DNA of 64,000 nt. It comes from Halobacteriovorax sp. GTDB taxonomy: Bacteria > Bdellovibrionota > Bacteriovoracia > Bacteriovoracales > Bacteriovoracaceae. This document shows positions 9,293 through 17,896 of the stretch, piece after piece. Numbering within the stretch: the stretch's first letter is position 1; each line of letters opens with the position of its first letter. A program made the translations under genes and the position numbers. The notes beneath the pieces are model-generated. The model did not search any database and was not told where the DNA came from. It worked only from the letters and a program-made list of their open reading frames with translations. The stretch lies in NCBI GenBank assembly GCA_002720865.1, contig PBIO01000031.1:186001-250000 (forward strand), read 5' to 3'.

Positions 9293-9310
9293 TAGTACCC
9301 GAGTGTACTA
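9293..9310. promoter_or_regulatory. 18-bp inverted repeat, candidate TetR operator
   Basis: TAGTAC - 6 bp - GTACTA is a perfect dyad in the divergent region between the TetR gene and ihfA. TetR regulators usually bind such symmetric sites in their own promoter. Assignment to this regulator is inference. Confidence 0.45.
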
Positions 9311-9440
9311 CTCAGGCGAAAAGCGGAAAATTTCAAGGAATTTTGTTTTTTATAAAGATTTTAATAGCTAAGCACAGCGTCTTATCTTAAACTATTAATA
9401 TTACGACGATATCCATGTTTTATTCACGGAGGAAGATGAC

Positions 9441-9839
9441 ATGAGTCTCACCAAAGCAGACATAGTAGAGAGAGTTTACAAGGAAGCAGGTTTTTCAAAA
9501 AAGGAAGCTGCAGACCTCGTGGATCTCGTATTCAAAGTTATCAAAGACACATTGGCCCGCGGAGAAAAGGTTAAGATTTCTGGTTTCGGAAATTTCTCTA
9601 TTCGCGACAAAGCAACACGTGTGGGAAGGAATCCCCAGACAGGTGAAGCGATGGAAATTAGCGCTAGACGTGTTTTAACTTTTAAACCATCACAAGTCTT
9701 AAAAGAAGATGTGACCGCTCGTTACTCTCATCGTTTAGATGATAAAGGTAATGAGGATAAGTCACAGCCAGCAAAGGAAGGGACTCAAAGAGCGCTTAGT
9801 TCTTTTATGTCTAATTCTGATGAAGGTATGGAAGACTAG
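9441..9839 (+). CDS. ihfA: Integration host factor alpha subunit (IHF/HU family)
   Basis: Nucleoid protein that binds the minor groove and bends DNA. The N-terminal ALTKADIVE-type start (MSLTKADIVERVY) and the dimer core are normal. The DNA-binding arm contains GRNPQTGE with the Pro that intercalates, and FKPSQVLKE closes the domain at about residue 92. A further 40 residues, polar and charged, form a C-terminal extension not found in the 99-aa E. coli protein. The start has a strong GGAGG. It is followed after 19 bp by a MerR-type gene, the same ihfA-merR order found in many proteobacteria, supporting IHF-alpha over HU. Confidence 0.9.
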   Translation: MSLTKADIVERVYKEAGFSKKEAADLVDLVFKVIKDTLARGEKVKISGFGNFSIRDKATRVGRNPQTGEAMEISARRVLTFKPSQVLKEDVTARYSHRLDDKGNEDKSQPAKEGTQRALSSFMSNSDEGMED

Positions 9840-9858
9840 AAAATTTAAAGGGGTAGTC

Positions 9859-10299
9859 ATGATCAAGATTCCTAACAAGTCTCATTTCAAGGCAAATGAA
9901 GTTTGTACTCTTACAGGTGTAAAACCATACGTCCTAAGATTTTGGGAATCCGAATTTAGCGAAATTGCCCCGTTAACTTCTTCTTCTGGTCAAAAACTTT
10001 TCGAACATAAGGATATTGAAGCAATAATCCTTGTTAAGAAACTTCTCTTTGAAGATAAGTTAACAATTGAAAAAGCAAAGTTTGAGATTAAGCGTATTAA
10101 CGAAGCACAGTCTCAATCACCTGAGCCGGCTGAAGAGCTTTTATTAGAAGAAGAGCAAGAGCTCCCGGCCATTCCAGAACCACTTACCGTTAGAAATCTT
10201 GAAGATATTGATATACAAAAATTAGTTATGGCAAAAGATAAGCTAACTAATTTACTTAGCGTGACTCAAAATCTTCAAGAGCGATTCAACTGGTCTTAA
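9859..10299 (+). CDS. MerR-family transcriptional regulator
   Basis: A 146-aa regulator with an N-terminal winged helix: the HTH is FKANEVCTLTGVKPYVLRFW and the wing ends with SSGQKLFEHKDIEAI. This matches the YcgE/CarA-like MerR proteins that sit beside ihfA in proteobacteria. The C-terminal part is acidic and ends in a short helical segment. No metal-binding cysteine pair is seen. I chose the ATG at 9859 because the frame extends much further upstream inside ihfA and GGGG lies 5 nt before this ATG. Its 3' end overlaps the convergent polyprenyl synthetase by 48 nt. Confidence 0.88.
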   Translation: MIKIPNKSHFKANEVCTLTGVKPYVLRFWESEFSEIAPLTSSSGQKLFEHKDIEAIILVKKLLFEDKLTIEKAKFEIKRINEAQSQSPEPAEELLLEEEQELPAIPEPLTVRNLEDIDIQKLVMAKDKLTNLLSVTQNLQERFNWS

Positions 10300-11193
10300 T
10301 TGCTCCTCACTTAATTTAGCAATAATAGAACCTCGATGAGCTTCTACTTTTCCGCGTATAGTTCCAAAATAATGGGCCAATACTTCTTGAAGGAGGTCGG
10401 CATCAGAAGGAGCCAGCTCTTTTACTTGTTCTAAATAATTGATCAAAGTTTCAGTAGATTTTATACTGGCCCAAAGCCAAGGATTTACGGCCTGCTCATG
10501 TTCACCAAGTTCTTCTGTTAACTCGGTAAGGTCGTCTAAAAGCTGAAAAGAAACCCCTAGGGCCTCACCTAATTTATGATAAGCCTTGGCCATCTTAAAA
10601 TTTGGATTATCAGAAATTGCATAGCCACCGACTAGGGCCGTTTGGATTAACCGAGCGGTTTTTAGTTTATGAGTTAATATCAAGTTTTCAAAACTTAAAG
10701 TCATCTCTTCGGATAGATCTAAAACTTGGCCTTGTAGTAAACCTTTAGGACCAAGGGTCCAGGTAGAATATTTAAAAAAGCTAAGAAGGGCAGGGTGGTT
10801 TATTTGCGAAACCAAACGCCAGCTTGCTCCTAGGAGCCCATCACCTACTAATAAGGCCTGCCACTCGCCAAATTGTTTATGAGTCGAGGCCTTACCTCTT
10901 CTAAAGTCATCGTCATCCATACAAGGCATATCGTCATGAACTAAGGTATAGCTATGATGAAGCTCTAAAAATGCTGCCATTTTAGAGGCGTTTGAATTTA
11001 ATTGATTGAATTCTTCTGTATTGCCTTCGCTATGATTTAAGTAGATCGCCGCTGCTAAAAGGGGACGAAAGAGCTTTCCCGGTGGAAGGCTGGCCCAGGT
11101 ATAGGCCTTAGCAATTGAGTGGTTTGGAATCAAACTGAGAAGTTGTTTTTCTAAACCGCTTTCAATAATCTTTTGGAATTCAGGTATTTGCAT
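10252..11193 (-). CDS. Polyprenyl (farnesyl/geranylgeranyl-type) diphosphate synthase family protein, divergent
   Basis: Trans-isoprenyl diphosphate synthase family, expected to join isopentenyl diphosphate to an allylic diphosphate. The first Asp-rich motif is intact (DDMPCMD, D87, D88, D93) with downstream RRG at 98-100. GQVLDL at 155-160 also fits. The second motif is altered: D220-D221-L-T-E224 instead of DDxxD, and the usual GK...D...K-S/T-YP segment after it is missing (EQAVNPWLWAS). Activity or chain length may therefore differ from IspA. It is the last gene of the gsp operon, 30 bp after gspN, with no Shine-Dalgarno of its own. Confidence 0.85.
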   Translation of the reverse strand: MQIPEFQKIIESGLEKQLLSLIPNHSIAKAYTWASLPPGKLFRPLLAAAIYLNHSEGNTEEFNQLNSNASKMAAFLELHHSYTLVHDDMPCMDDDDFRRGKASTHKQFGEWQALLVGDGLLGASWRLVSQINHPALLSFFKYSTWTLGPKGLLQGQVLDLSEEMTLSFENLILTHKLKTARLIQTALVGGYAISDNPNFKMAKAYHKLGEALGVSFQLLDDLTELTEELGEHEQAVNPWLWASIKSTETLINYLEQVKELAPSDADLLQEVLAHYFGTIRGKVEAHRGSIIAKLSEEQLRPVESLLKILSHAK

Positions 11194-11223
11194 GGGCTGA
11201 AACTAGCAAAAACCCTATGAAAA

Positions 11224-12165
11224 TTAAAGGAAATTGGGGCGAAGTTTTCCTATGGGTCCCTTTAATTGGATGCGGTAGAAGCCATTTTTGTCCATGCTCG
11301 CCTTTTGAAAGGGTTGGTATAGCCCGAGAACAGGAAATTCTTTTAAGAACTCCTCGCTTAATCTGACTCTGCCTTCAAGGTCCACCATATGGCGCTTCGG
11401 ATTAATTTTATTTATTTTGATTGTTCCATCAGTAAATATGGCCTCAATTTTAGTTGTTGAGTTTCCTATTTGTAATCTTTGAAGCTTTACCACTCCCTCT
11501 TCCATTGATCCCTTTAAAACGAGGGGAGCAAGACTTAATCCTTTGATGTCCAAGATGACAATTCTTTGAGGAGGGAGATTTAAATCTTTTGAAGTTATAT
11601 GAAAGCTACCCCCAGTTGGAACTTTATAATCTGACTCGATTAGGGCATCAACCGATAAGGAACCCTTAATATTGACGGGCAAATTCGCAGCCGAAGTTAT
11701 TAAACTTCCTGCAACTTGGGACTTTTCGATTCTGATAATAGCGGAGCCAATACCAGCAGTGGCAAAAATATTTAAATCTGAAGAGCTATTTACGGCCTTT
11801 GCGCTAAAAAGCATTCCTGGAGGGAGGACTGTTGGTCTTTTTAGAACGAGGTTGAACTTATCAAAATCTAGGCCCGGTGAGCGGCGGTTTCCTAAGCAAG
11901 CGCCAGGAATATTCATATTTTTAAAATTAAGAGTCGGCTGTAAAAAAAAGTCTAAGTCCAAGTTTGTATAAGAGACTGGACAAGACTTATTTTTCTTAAT
12001 GGCAGAGACAATGGAGCTTTTAACCTTTTCTTCAAAAGGGAAATTCATAAAAAAGGCGAATGCCATAATGAGTACAGCTACGGCACTTAATTTGAAAATT
12101 GGTGTCCCAGAAAGATAGATCCCTTGAGCCAATTCATTTTCGTTTAACTTTTCTTGTTTCTCCAT
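11224..12165 (-). CDS. gspN: Type II secretion system protein GspN
   Basis: Inner-membrane accessory protein of the type II secretion system. The 313-aa protein has a single N-terminal membrane anchor (about residues 27-43, LSAVAVLIMAFAFFMNF) and a large periplasmic, beta-rich domain with two cysteines, at KKNKSCPV and NIPGACLG, that may form a disulfide. The family call rests on this architecture, weak resemblance to GspN proteins of other deltaproteobacterial lineages, and its place directly after gspL and gspM. It begins 13 bp after gspM. Confidence 0.75.
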   Translation of the reverse strand: MEKQEKLNENELAQGIYLSGTPIFKLSAVAVLIMAFAFFMNFPFEEKVKSSIVSAIKKNKSCPVSYTNLDLDFFLQPTLNFKNMNIPGACLGNRRSPGLDFDKFNLVLKRPTVLPPGMLFSAKAVNSSSDLNIFATAGIGSAIIRIEKSQVAGSLITSAANLPVNIKGSLSVDALIESDYKVPTGGSFHITSKDLNLPPQRIVILDIKGLSLAPLVLKGSMEEGVVKLQRLQIGNSTTKIEAIFTDGTIKINKINPKRHMVDLEGRVRLSEEFLKEFPVLGLYQPFQKASMDKNGFYRIQLKGPIGKLRPNFL

Positions 12166-12178
12166 GGAGACTTAAACC

Positions 12179-12808
12179 TTATTTCTGGGCTTCAGGAGCT
12201 CTACCGTAATGTTGAAGTTCAACTTGCCCGTTAACCGTATTGTCTTTGATATTCTTTTTTATAAGGAGGTTAGAAACTCTAAACTTATTCCTATCGACTA
12301 AATCTGCAAGAAAAGAAGATAAAACCTTGGTGCTGAGTTTAGAAAATCTGACGACCCCGCTGGCCTTAACGATTCCATCTTTAGGCTTTGATTCGAAATC
12401 AAGAATTCTAATATCGGCCTTATTCCCACCTGAAGTTGAGATTGAATTGACAACTTGTCGACTAAAAGCACCCTTTGTTGCAAGGGCAGCTCCTGAAATA
12501 ATATTTCTACCAAGGGATTGAAGCTGTTTTTGGGCGGCAGAGTGATTATTAATCTCTGCTAGTAAGTCCCGCTTCATTTGAAGTGAGGAATTAAAATTTA
12601 TATTAATAATAACTAAAACAATGAAGATAATAAGTGGAACTGAAACCAAGACAAGAGTTGAGATCTGATTGACCAGCTTTAGCTGAAAGTCTGGAAGACT
12701 ATTTAACTGCCTCATGGCATCAGAGTAGGGTTGGCTGTTTTTTAAATTATCGATTTGTTTAAAGACAAACTCATCAACAACTCTAAAAATTGGTTTCTTT
12801 TCAGTCAT
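12179..12808 (-). CDS. gspM: Type II secretion system protein GspM-like
   Basis: A 209-aa bitopic inner-membrane protein. A cytoplasmic N-terminus of about 50 residues is followed by one membrane segment (about 50-72, LVLVSVPLIIFIVLVIININ) and a periplasmic domain whose pattern of short strands and helices fits the ferredoxin-like fold of GspM, the partner of GspL in the assembly platform. Sequence similarity across GspM proteins is low, so the call relies on topology and gene order. Its ATG overlaps the gspL stop by one base (TAATG), suggesting translational coupling and fixed stoichiometry with GspL. Confidence 0.7.
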   Translation of the reverse strand: MTEKKPIFRVVDEFVFKQIDNLKNSQPYSDAMRQLNSLPDFQLKLVNQISTLVLVSVPLIIFIVLVIININFNSSLQMKRDLLAEINNHSAAQKQLQSLGRNIISGAALATKGAFSRQVVNSISTSGGNKADIRILDFESKPKDGIVKASGVVRFSKLSTKVLSSFLADLVDRNKFRVSNLLIKKNIKDNTVNGQVELQHYGRAPEAQK

Positions 12809-14397
12809 TATTTCGATTCCTCATCGAAAGTCATCGTTAAATGGGTTTTTCCCGGTTTATGTACAATCTTTTTATTCTTAAGAGTTAGTCCCTTTAAAAT
12901 ACTTGCAAGGGTGGCTAGCTCTTCAGAGTTTTTACTTTCAAAACGAGTTTTAATACTTTTATTAACAGACTCAAAAAGGGTCATATGAATATTATCGTTC
13001 TTAGACAAATCAGAGTGGATTTCCCCAAGAGGTTTTAAAGCATTCACTTTTAAGGCTTGCTTAATTGTTTCAACTTCTTTTTCAACTTGCTTGGTTTTTG
13101 CCTTAATCTTTTTTAACAAACGCTCTGGGTTTCTTTTATAAAGTCTTCGGTCACTTGAGGTTAAGGCCAAGGATTTATTCTTAAGAAGTTTTTGAACTTT
13201 TGAATTAAGTTTTTTCTCTTCGCTATTTAAGAAAAAGAGCTTTTCTGCTCCTATAAGTGTTGAGATGACTAAAAGTAGAATCAGTGCTCTTGAAAGGATA
13301 AAGGAGGTCGAATGTAAGGGCAGGTTTGCCGTAGCACTACCACTAAATCTTCCCATTAGCATATTGGCAGGTGAACTCTTCGATCTTTGAGAAGCCAGCA
13401 TGACAAGAGAAGAGGAGAGTAGGTTTCCTGCTTCGGCAATTGTATCTTCGTCGATAATAAAGTCATGAGGTTCGGGTAGATGCTCAACCTTAAGACCTAA
13501 TTCAAGGCTTAAAAAATTAGTGATATTACTAATATTACTTGTTCCACCTGTGACAAAGACTCTATCGACTGGGCGACCATACTTTACTCTAAAGCCTAAC
13601 TCCCAGCGCTTCATATCTTGAACCATAGGAGCAAATATTTGCTTCATAAGCAGGGCAAATTCTTTTTGATCTTTGTTTACGGTTTCATATTGAGATTCAG
13701 TTAATAGGAAACAGTTTTGATGTTTATAAGTAATCGCTTCAGAAGGAGAGATTTCATAAGTCTCTGCAATAACCTCATCGATGACTGAGCCAGCGATATA
13801 GGAAACATGATTAGAAATAACATTTTTATTATGAACAAAATAACCCTTCGTATACTGATGTCCGATATCAAAAATAGCATAAGAGCCAGAAAAGGGGCTT
13901 TGTTCCGCATATGCTTGCATATAAGCAAGTTCAGAAGCCATAAGATGGGGAAGCATTTCCTTTACTTGCATTTGGTTGTACAAATTCTCAAACCCCTCTA
14001 ACGGAGAAATTGAAACTTGTGCCTCGGACTTATCATCTACTTTTTGAATATAAGAGCTATAGTGTGCTTCAGATATTGGGTAGGGAAGATTCTCATCTAA
14101 TTGAAATGGAATCATCTGCTCTGCTTTCTTTTTATTATTTACAGGAAGAGATATATACCTGGTCGTTATCAGTTCGACGGGAACATGAGTTATTATTTTC
14201 GCGTCCGGATATTCTTCAATGAATCTTTTCGTAATTTCTAATTGAATGGCTTCAATGGAAGTATCTTCAGGAAGATCTTTTCGAACTTCATCTATAACCA
14301 CAATACCGTGAGAATGGACCACCATCCGCTTTTTTTCAAAGCTACAAAAAGCATATTTAACGGCGTATGAGCCCAAGTCTATGGCCAAAAGATTCAT
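12808..14397 (-). CDS. gspL: Type II secretion system protein GspL with PilM-like actin fold
   Basis: Links the secretion ATPase GspE to the membrane platform. Residues 1-340 form an actin-like cytoplasmic domain (start MNLLAIDLGSYAVKYAF, phosphate-1 type loop; FDIGHQYTKGYF and VFVTGGTSNISN as further actin-fold signatures) that resembles PilM of type IV pili. A membrane segment follows (about 373-391, LILLLVISTLIGAEKLFF), then a coiled coil and a short periplasmic domain with a KxTHLTMTF end. At 529 aa it is somewhat longer than usual GspL. The gene is 71 bp downstream of gspK, the second largest gap in the operon. Confidence 0.85.
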   Translation of the reverse strand: MNLLAIDLGSYAVKYAFCSFEKKRMVVHSHGIVVIDEVRKDLPEDTSIEAIQLEITKRFIEEYPDAKIITHVPVELITTRYISLPVNNKKKAEQMIPFQLDENLPYPISEAHYSSYIQKVDDKSEAQVSISPLEGFENLYNQMQVKEMLPHLMASELAYMQAYAEQSPFSGSYAIFDIGHQYTKGYFVHNKNVISNHVSYIAGSVIDEVIAETYEISPSEAITYKHQNCFLLTESQYETVNKDQKEFALLMKQIFAPMVQDMKRWELGFRVKYGRPVDRVFVTGGTSNISNITNFLSLELGLKVEHLPEPHDFIIDEDTIAEAGNLLSSSLVMLASQRSKSSPANMLMGRFSGSATANLPLHSTSFILSRALILLLVISTLIGAEKLFFLNSEEKKLNSKVQKLLKNKSLALTSSDRRLYKRNPERLLKKIKAKTKQVEKEVETIKQALKVNALKPLGEIHSDLSKNDNIHMTLFESVNKSIKTRFESKNSEELATLASILKGLTLKNKKIVHKPGKTHLTMTFDEESK

Positions 14398-14468
14398 AGT
14401 CTTATTCTACCTCAGAGCATTAAATTTTGGTACTTTATCTTCTATAGTTGAGTGCCTTGCTCGGATTT

Positions 14469-15845
14469 TTAATTAAGCCGAATTTCAATCACTCTTGGCT
14501 CCATTAATTGAAGGGGTGGAGCTTTTTTCTTTTTCTCATTTTCTTCTTTATCTTTTTCGGCTTCGGCTTTTTCTCGCTCGATACGCTCTCGCTCTTCATC
14601 GGTTAACTCTTCAGATTCTTCCTTTTCTTTCTTTTTCTCATCCTCTTTTTTCACCGGATCTGGCTTTATGGGAAGATCAACAAAGGCCACTATTCTATAT
14701 TTCGCTCGATTATATTGCCCTATGCTTTCGACTTTATAGAGTTTACCTGCAACACCAATTTTTAAACCGGCATTTTCAAATTCTTTGGCACGCTCTTCGT
14801 ATTCACTGTCTTGAACAACGCCCAAGGTATTAACAATAACGGCCTTGAATTCTGCAGCATTTTTGAATTCTTTTGGCGGATCACCTGTTTCTTGGTCTCC
14901 ATCACGGTATTTAAAAAACTCTTCTTTTTGCTCATCAGTTATATTCGGGAAAAGGATTTCTAGTTGATCTTCAGTAAGCTTATTTACAGGAATAATCGTT
15001 ACTTGGTGAGTGGCGAGCTTATCTTTAATTAAATCGACTAAAGCGTCACTCCAGCCCTCTAATAGGTACATCTCATCAATAGAGGTCATAGGAGCATGTT
15101 TAGGGGAGACTTCAGCTTTTTGATAGAGAAGTTCTATTTCACTTCTCTCGGAGTCAGTAAAATTATCTGGGGAGTTAACATAAAACTTAAGCTCCTTAAT
15201 AAGCATTTTTGGCTCTAAATTTCCGTAGAGATTATCAAACTCATCATCTTCCTCTCTTTTGGCCTCAAATGCTTTTGTAAGAGTTTCAGTTAACTTATTC
15301 TCTATATAGGCTTGAGGTGGAAGCTTCTTTTTATCGTCTGGGTCCGCATCTTGATCTCGGTCTCTATCCTGATCATCCTTATCTTTGGATTTTTTGACTC
15401 GCATATTATTAGGATTTAAAAAGCCGGAGACTGGTGAGATGGTCAGCTGGAGATTGCCTTGGAGGAGTGCGCTTTTGGTAAAGTCTTCAATAGCAGTTCT
15501 TGCTTGTAAATCTTTGCCAAGAGCAGCTGGTACTGGAAAGACAAAGGGCATAGTCACAATACTTTCGATATCACTGGCGTTTACGACTCCTTTAAGACTT
15601 TCAGTTTTTTCAATATAATTTCTTCCCACTTGATATAGTTTTAGTTTCGCAAGAGCAAAACGAAGCCCGGCCTCAGCGTTCATCCTGGCCTGATCTTTTT
15701 CAATTTGATTATAAGCCTTAATCTTATTGAGATTGGTTTCAAAAGTGAAGTCCGCTAATAAAATACTCATCAGAGTTAAGGCGGCCATGACCATTAGAAG
15801 GGCAATTCCACTTTGATTATTTAGAATTTTTTTGAGGCTATTCAT
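14469..15845 (-). CDS. gspK: Type II secretion minor pseudopilin GspK
   Basis: Minor pseudopilin thought to sit at the tip of the pseudopilus with GspI and GspJ. The prepilin leader ends in NNQSG followed by IALLMVMAALTLMSILL. Glu+5 is absent, as is normal for GspK. I start at the ATG at 15845 because AGGAGG lies 11 nt upstream and the leader then has the usual short length. The frame stays open to 15881. The large globular region contains an Asp/Arg/Lys-rich insert near residues 165-180 and a highly charged Lys/Glu stretch near the C-terminus, both unusual for the family. It overlaps gspJ by 8 nt. Confidence 0.9.
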   Translation of the reverse strand: MNSLKKILNNQSGIALLMVMAALTLMSILLADFTFETNLNKIKAYNQIEKDQARMNAEAGLRFALAKLKLYQVGRNYIEKTESLKGVVNASDIESIVTMPFVFPVPAALGKDLQARTAIEDFTKSALLQGNLQLTISPVSGFLNPNNMRVKKSKDKDDQDRDRDQDADPDDKKKLPPQAYIENKLTETLTKAFEAKREEDDEFDNLYGNLEPKMLIKELKFYVNSPDNFTDSERSEIELLYQKAEVSPKHAPMTSIDEMYLLEGWSDALVDLIKDKLATHQVTIIPVNKLTEDQLEILFPNITDEQKEEFFKYRDGDQETGDPPKEFKNAAEFKAVIVNTLGVVQDSEYEERAKEFENAGLKIGVAGKLYKVESIGQYNRAKYRIVAFVDLPIKPDPVKKEDEKKKEKEESEELTDEERERIEREKAEAEKDKEENEKKKKAPPLQLMEPRVIEIRLN

Positions 15846-16719
15846 CTTTATCGTCGCCTCCTGAGCCATCGTTTCCTCCAAGGCCTCCGGCGTCCTGACC
15901 GTCTCCTTTTAGGGCCTTTTGTCGTTCTTTTTCATCGTTTAAGGTGTCAAAGTAGGGCCAAAGAGGTCTAAAAATTCTTTCAAACTCAATTTCATTTTCG
16001 CTTTCATTTATCCAAACAAGTTTAACCTTAATTGCCCTTGGGGTATCTTTATCAAGAGCTGTTTCACTTAATTTTTCAACCCATTTTTCTTTTGATTTAT
16101 CATAGAATTCAAAAGTTAAAGATTTAACATTTTGAAGAAGCACCTGACTCTCTGTGCTTTCCCAATCAAATTCCTTTGAGTAAGGGTCCACTGCTGTAAA
16201 ATTTCTAACAAGGTCATCACCTTTGAGCTCTTCATCTTTAGAAATACTCCCAAGGGAATATTTAACCCAGGCAAAACGAGATTCTTTACTATCCTGTAGC
16301 TTTCTTCTATTGCTCATCGTGGAAAAAATTAGACTGCTCTTATCATCATTGACGATGGCACCGATAGGTTCTCCGGATCGACTGATAGCTGGGTATTTTT
16401 CGCTGCCTTGGTAGGAAAGTCCTGGGTTATCGTAAGTATCTCGGTCAAAATCCTTTCCTGAAGCTCTCGCTTCACCTTCAACCTCGTCTAGGGTTTTTTC
16501 TTTTACAGTAAAATAAAGAGGAGAGTAGATTTGAGTAATATCTACTTCCATTCTATTTAGTGCAGTATAGACCTGTAGGTAAGCTCGATCTTCTTTAGTG
16601 ACTTCATCTTTTGTATCGGCCGTGGAAGAAACGATTGAGTTTATTCCTAAGCTTAGAAAGGCCAGAATTCCAGTGGCGATCATAATTTCTAATAGAGAAA
16701 AGCCTTTACTATTGTTCAT
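15838..16719 (-). CDS. gspJ: Type II secretion minor pseudopilin GspJ
   Basis: Minor pseudopilin with leader MNNSKG and mature start FSLLEIMIATGILAFLSLG, including Glu at +5 needed for methylation and assembly. I use the ATG at 16719, which shares its A with the gspI stop codon (TGATG) and has CAGGG just upstream. An upstream ATG at 16764 would add 15 residues before the leader. The C-terminal 20 residues are Gly/Asp-rich (GGLGGNDGSGGDDKDE), which could bind calcium or act as a flexible tail. The position between gspI and gspK supports the assignment. Confidence 0.9.
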   Translation of the reverse strand: MNNSKGFSLLEIMIATGILAFLSLGINSIVSSTADTKDEVTKEDRAYLQVYTALNRMEVDITQIYSPLYFTVKEKTLDEVEGEARASGKDFDRDTYDNPGLSYQGSEKYPAISRSGEPIGAIVNDDKSSLIFSTMSNRRKLQDSKESRFAWVKYSLGSISKDEELKGDDLVRNFTAVDPYSKEFDWESTESQVLLQNVKSLTFEFYDKSKEKWVEKLSETALDKDTPRAIKVKLVWINESENEIEFERIFRPLWPYFDTLNDEKERQKALKGDGQDAGGLGGNDGSGGDDKDE

Positions 16720-17225
16720 CAAAACCCTGAAAGAGAAACTGCCGCTTTTTCGTTGTAGACCCAAGTGGCCAGGCGATAAGTCATATTGGTGTTCTCACTT
16801 TTTACTTCGACGGCAAGTTGCCAGACCATTTTTTCCATATTTTCTTTAACTTGTTCAAAAACTTTCTTTTGAAAGGCTTGCCTTGGGTCATCACTATTTT
16901 CTTCACCAGACATTTTTGTAAAGTCAGGGAGTTCAAACTTTTTCCAAGTTATCGTATAGGAATAATCTTTTTCGTTTTCAAACTTTTTAGTTTCAGGACT
17001 TAAGGTTAGCCCTTCCGTAAGCTCTGGAGGATTAACTATTGTCTCGTTTATGATTCCTACGGCCAGGTCTCTAAGTTTTAACTCGTCTTTAAAATTTCTA
17101 GAGTAGGTGAGGTTTGCACCATTTGTGATAACAAAGGCAACGATGAAAAATGAAAAGATAAGGAGTGCGACCATAACCTCTACTAAGGTAAGACCAGACT
17201 CGTTTTTTACTATTTTTTTATCCAA
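16719..17225 (-). CDS. gspI: Type II secretion minor pseudopilin GspI
   Basis: Minor pseudopilin of 168 aa. The leader MDKKIVKNESG is followed by LTLVEVMVALLIFSFF, with Glu at +5. The globular part is compatible with the GspI fold, though it carries a charged loop around residues 105-135. In characterised systems GspI starts the tip complex with GspJ and GspK. It overlaps the 3' end of gspH by 16 nt and shares one base with the gspJ start, so the three are probably made together. Confidence 0.9.
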   Translation of the reverse strand: MDKKIVKNESGLTLVEVMVALLIFSFFIVAFVITNGANLTYSRNFKDELKLRDLAVGIINETIVNPPELTEGLTLSPETKKFENEKDYSYTITWKKFELPDFTKMSGEENSDDPRQAFQKKVFEQVKENMEKMVWQLAVEVKSENTNMTYRLATWVYNEKAAVSLSGF

Positions 17226-17890
17226 GCTTCAAAAATCTCCTGAGCAATTTTATCTTGCTCGGCTTCAAGTTCTTCATAAAGAATATCGGGATCTAAAAGT
17301 TTTCTTTCATACTTAAACCCAAGTAGGAAAGGATCAAAGCTAACAGCCGTTACAATTGAATCATCCCCAAGAATAATTATACCACCATCTTTCTCACCAG
17401 AGGGATAAGTATAGATAGAAGCTTGCCCTTCAAGGTAGAGAAGTCCGGATAATGAGGAGCCTACACCGATAATTCTAACAGATTCATGAATGTTTCTTGG
17501 TCCATCACTAAACTCTGGTACCCGGTTAAACTTTTTATCAAACTCTTTATCTTTCTTTTTGTTTTCTTCTTCATTTAGGACAGAAGTGTCCGCCGGTTCA
17601 ATTTGACTAATGGGAATGACAAAGGAGTCATCTGGACCGTATTCGACGGACATCTTTTGTGGCTTTCCATCAAGGTAGAATCTGGTTCTAATAATAGTAT
17701 TTCTAAGAGCCGCTTCATCGACACTGTACCTAATGGCCCTTTCAACATCGTTTACGACTTCGTCGATTCGGCTTGTATTACTGGTAAATGTATTGATGGA
17801 TACGCCTAGAACTAGGCCAATTATAGTGATAGCTACCAAAATTTCGATAAGAGTAAAGCCTCTTTGATTTTTGGTAGCTAACTTAAACAT
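17210..17890 (-). CDS. gspH: Type II secretion pseudopilin GspH
   Basis: Pseudopilin of 226 aa, long for GspH (typically 160-190). The leader MFKLATKNQRG precedes FTLIEILVAITIIGLVLG with Glu at +5. The mature protein has the RAIRYSVDEAALRNTIIRTRFYLDG segment typical of the GspH fold after the stalk helix, then a loop rich in Glu and Lys (EEENKKKDKEFDKKF) that seems to be an insertion. The C-terminal helix is acidic. It starts 6 bp after gspG. Confidence 0.88.
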   Translation of the reverse strand: MFKLATKNQRGFTLIEILVAITIIGLVLGVSINTFTSNTSRIDEVVNDVERAIRYSVDEAALRNTIIRTRFYLDGKPQKMSVEYGPDDSFVIPISQIEPADTSVLNEEENKKKDKEFDKKFNRVPEFSDGPRNIHESVRIIGVGSSLSGLLYLEGQASIYTYPSGEKDGGIIILGDDSIVTAVSFDPFLLGFKYERKLLDPDILYEELEAEQDKIAQEIFEAWIKK

Positions 17891-17896
17891 AGAATC

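Noticed and set aside
9739-9858. Longer N-terminus for the MerR regulator
   Set aside because: The upstream part lies in another frame of ihfA, does not look like a MerR protein, and a well placed start exists at 9859.
14495-14833. 112-codon plus-strand frame inside gspK
   Set aside because: It is antisense to a Lys/Glu-rich region with no supporting start signal or domain.
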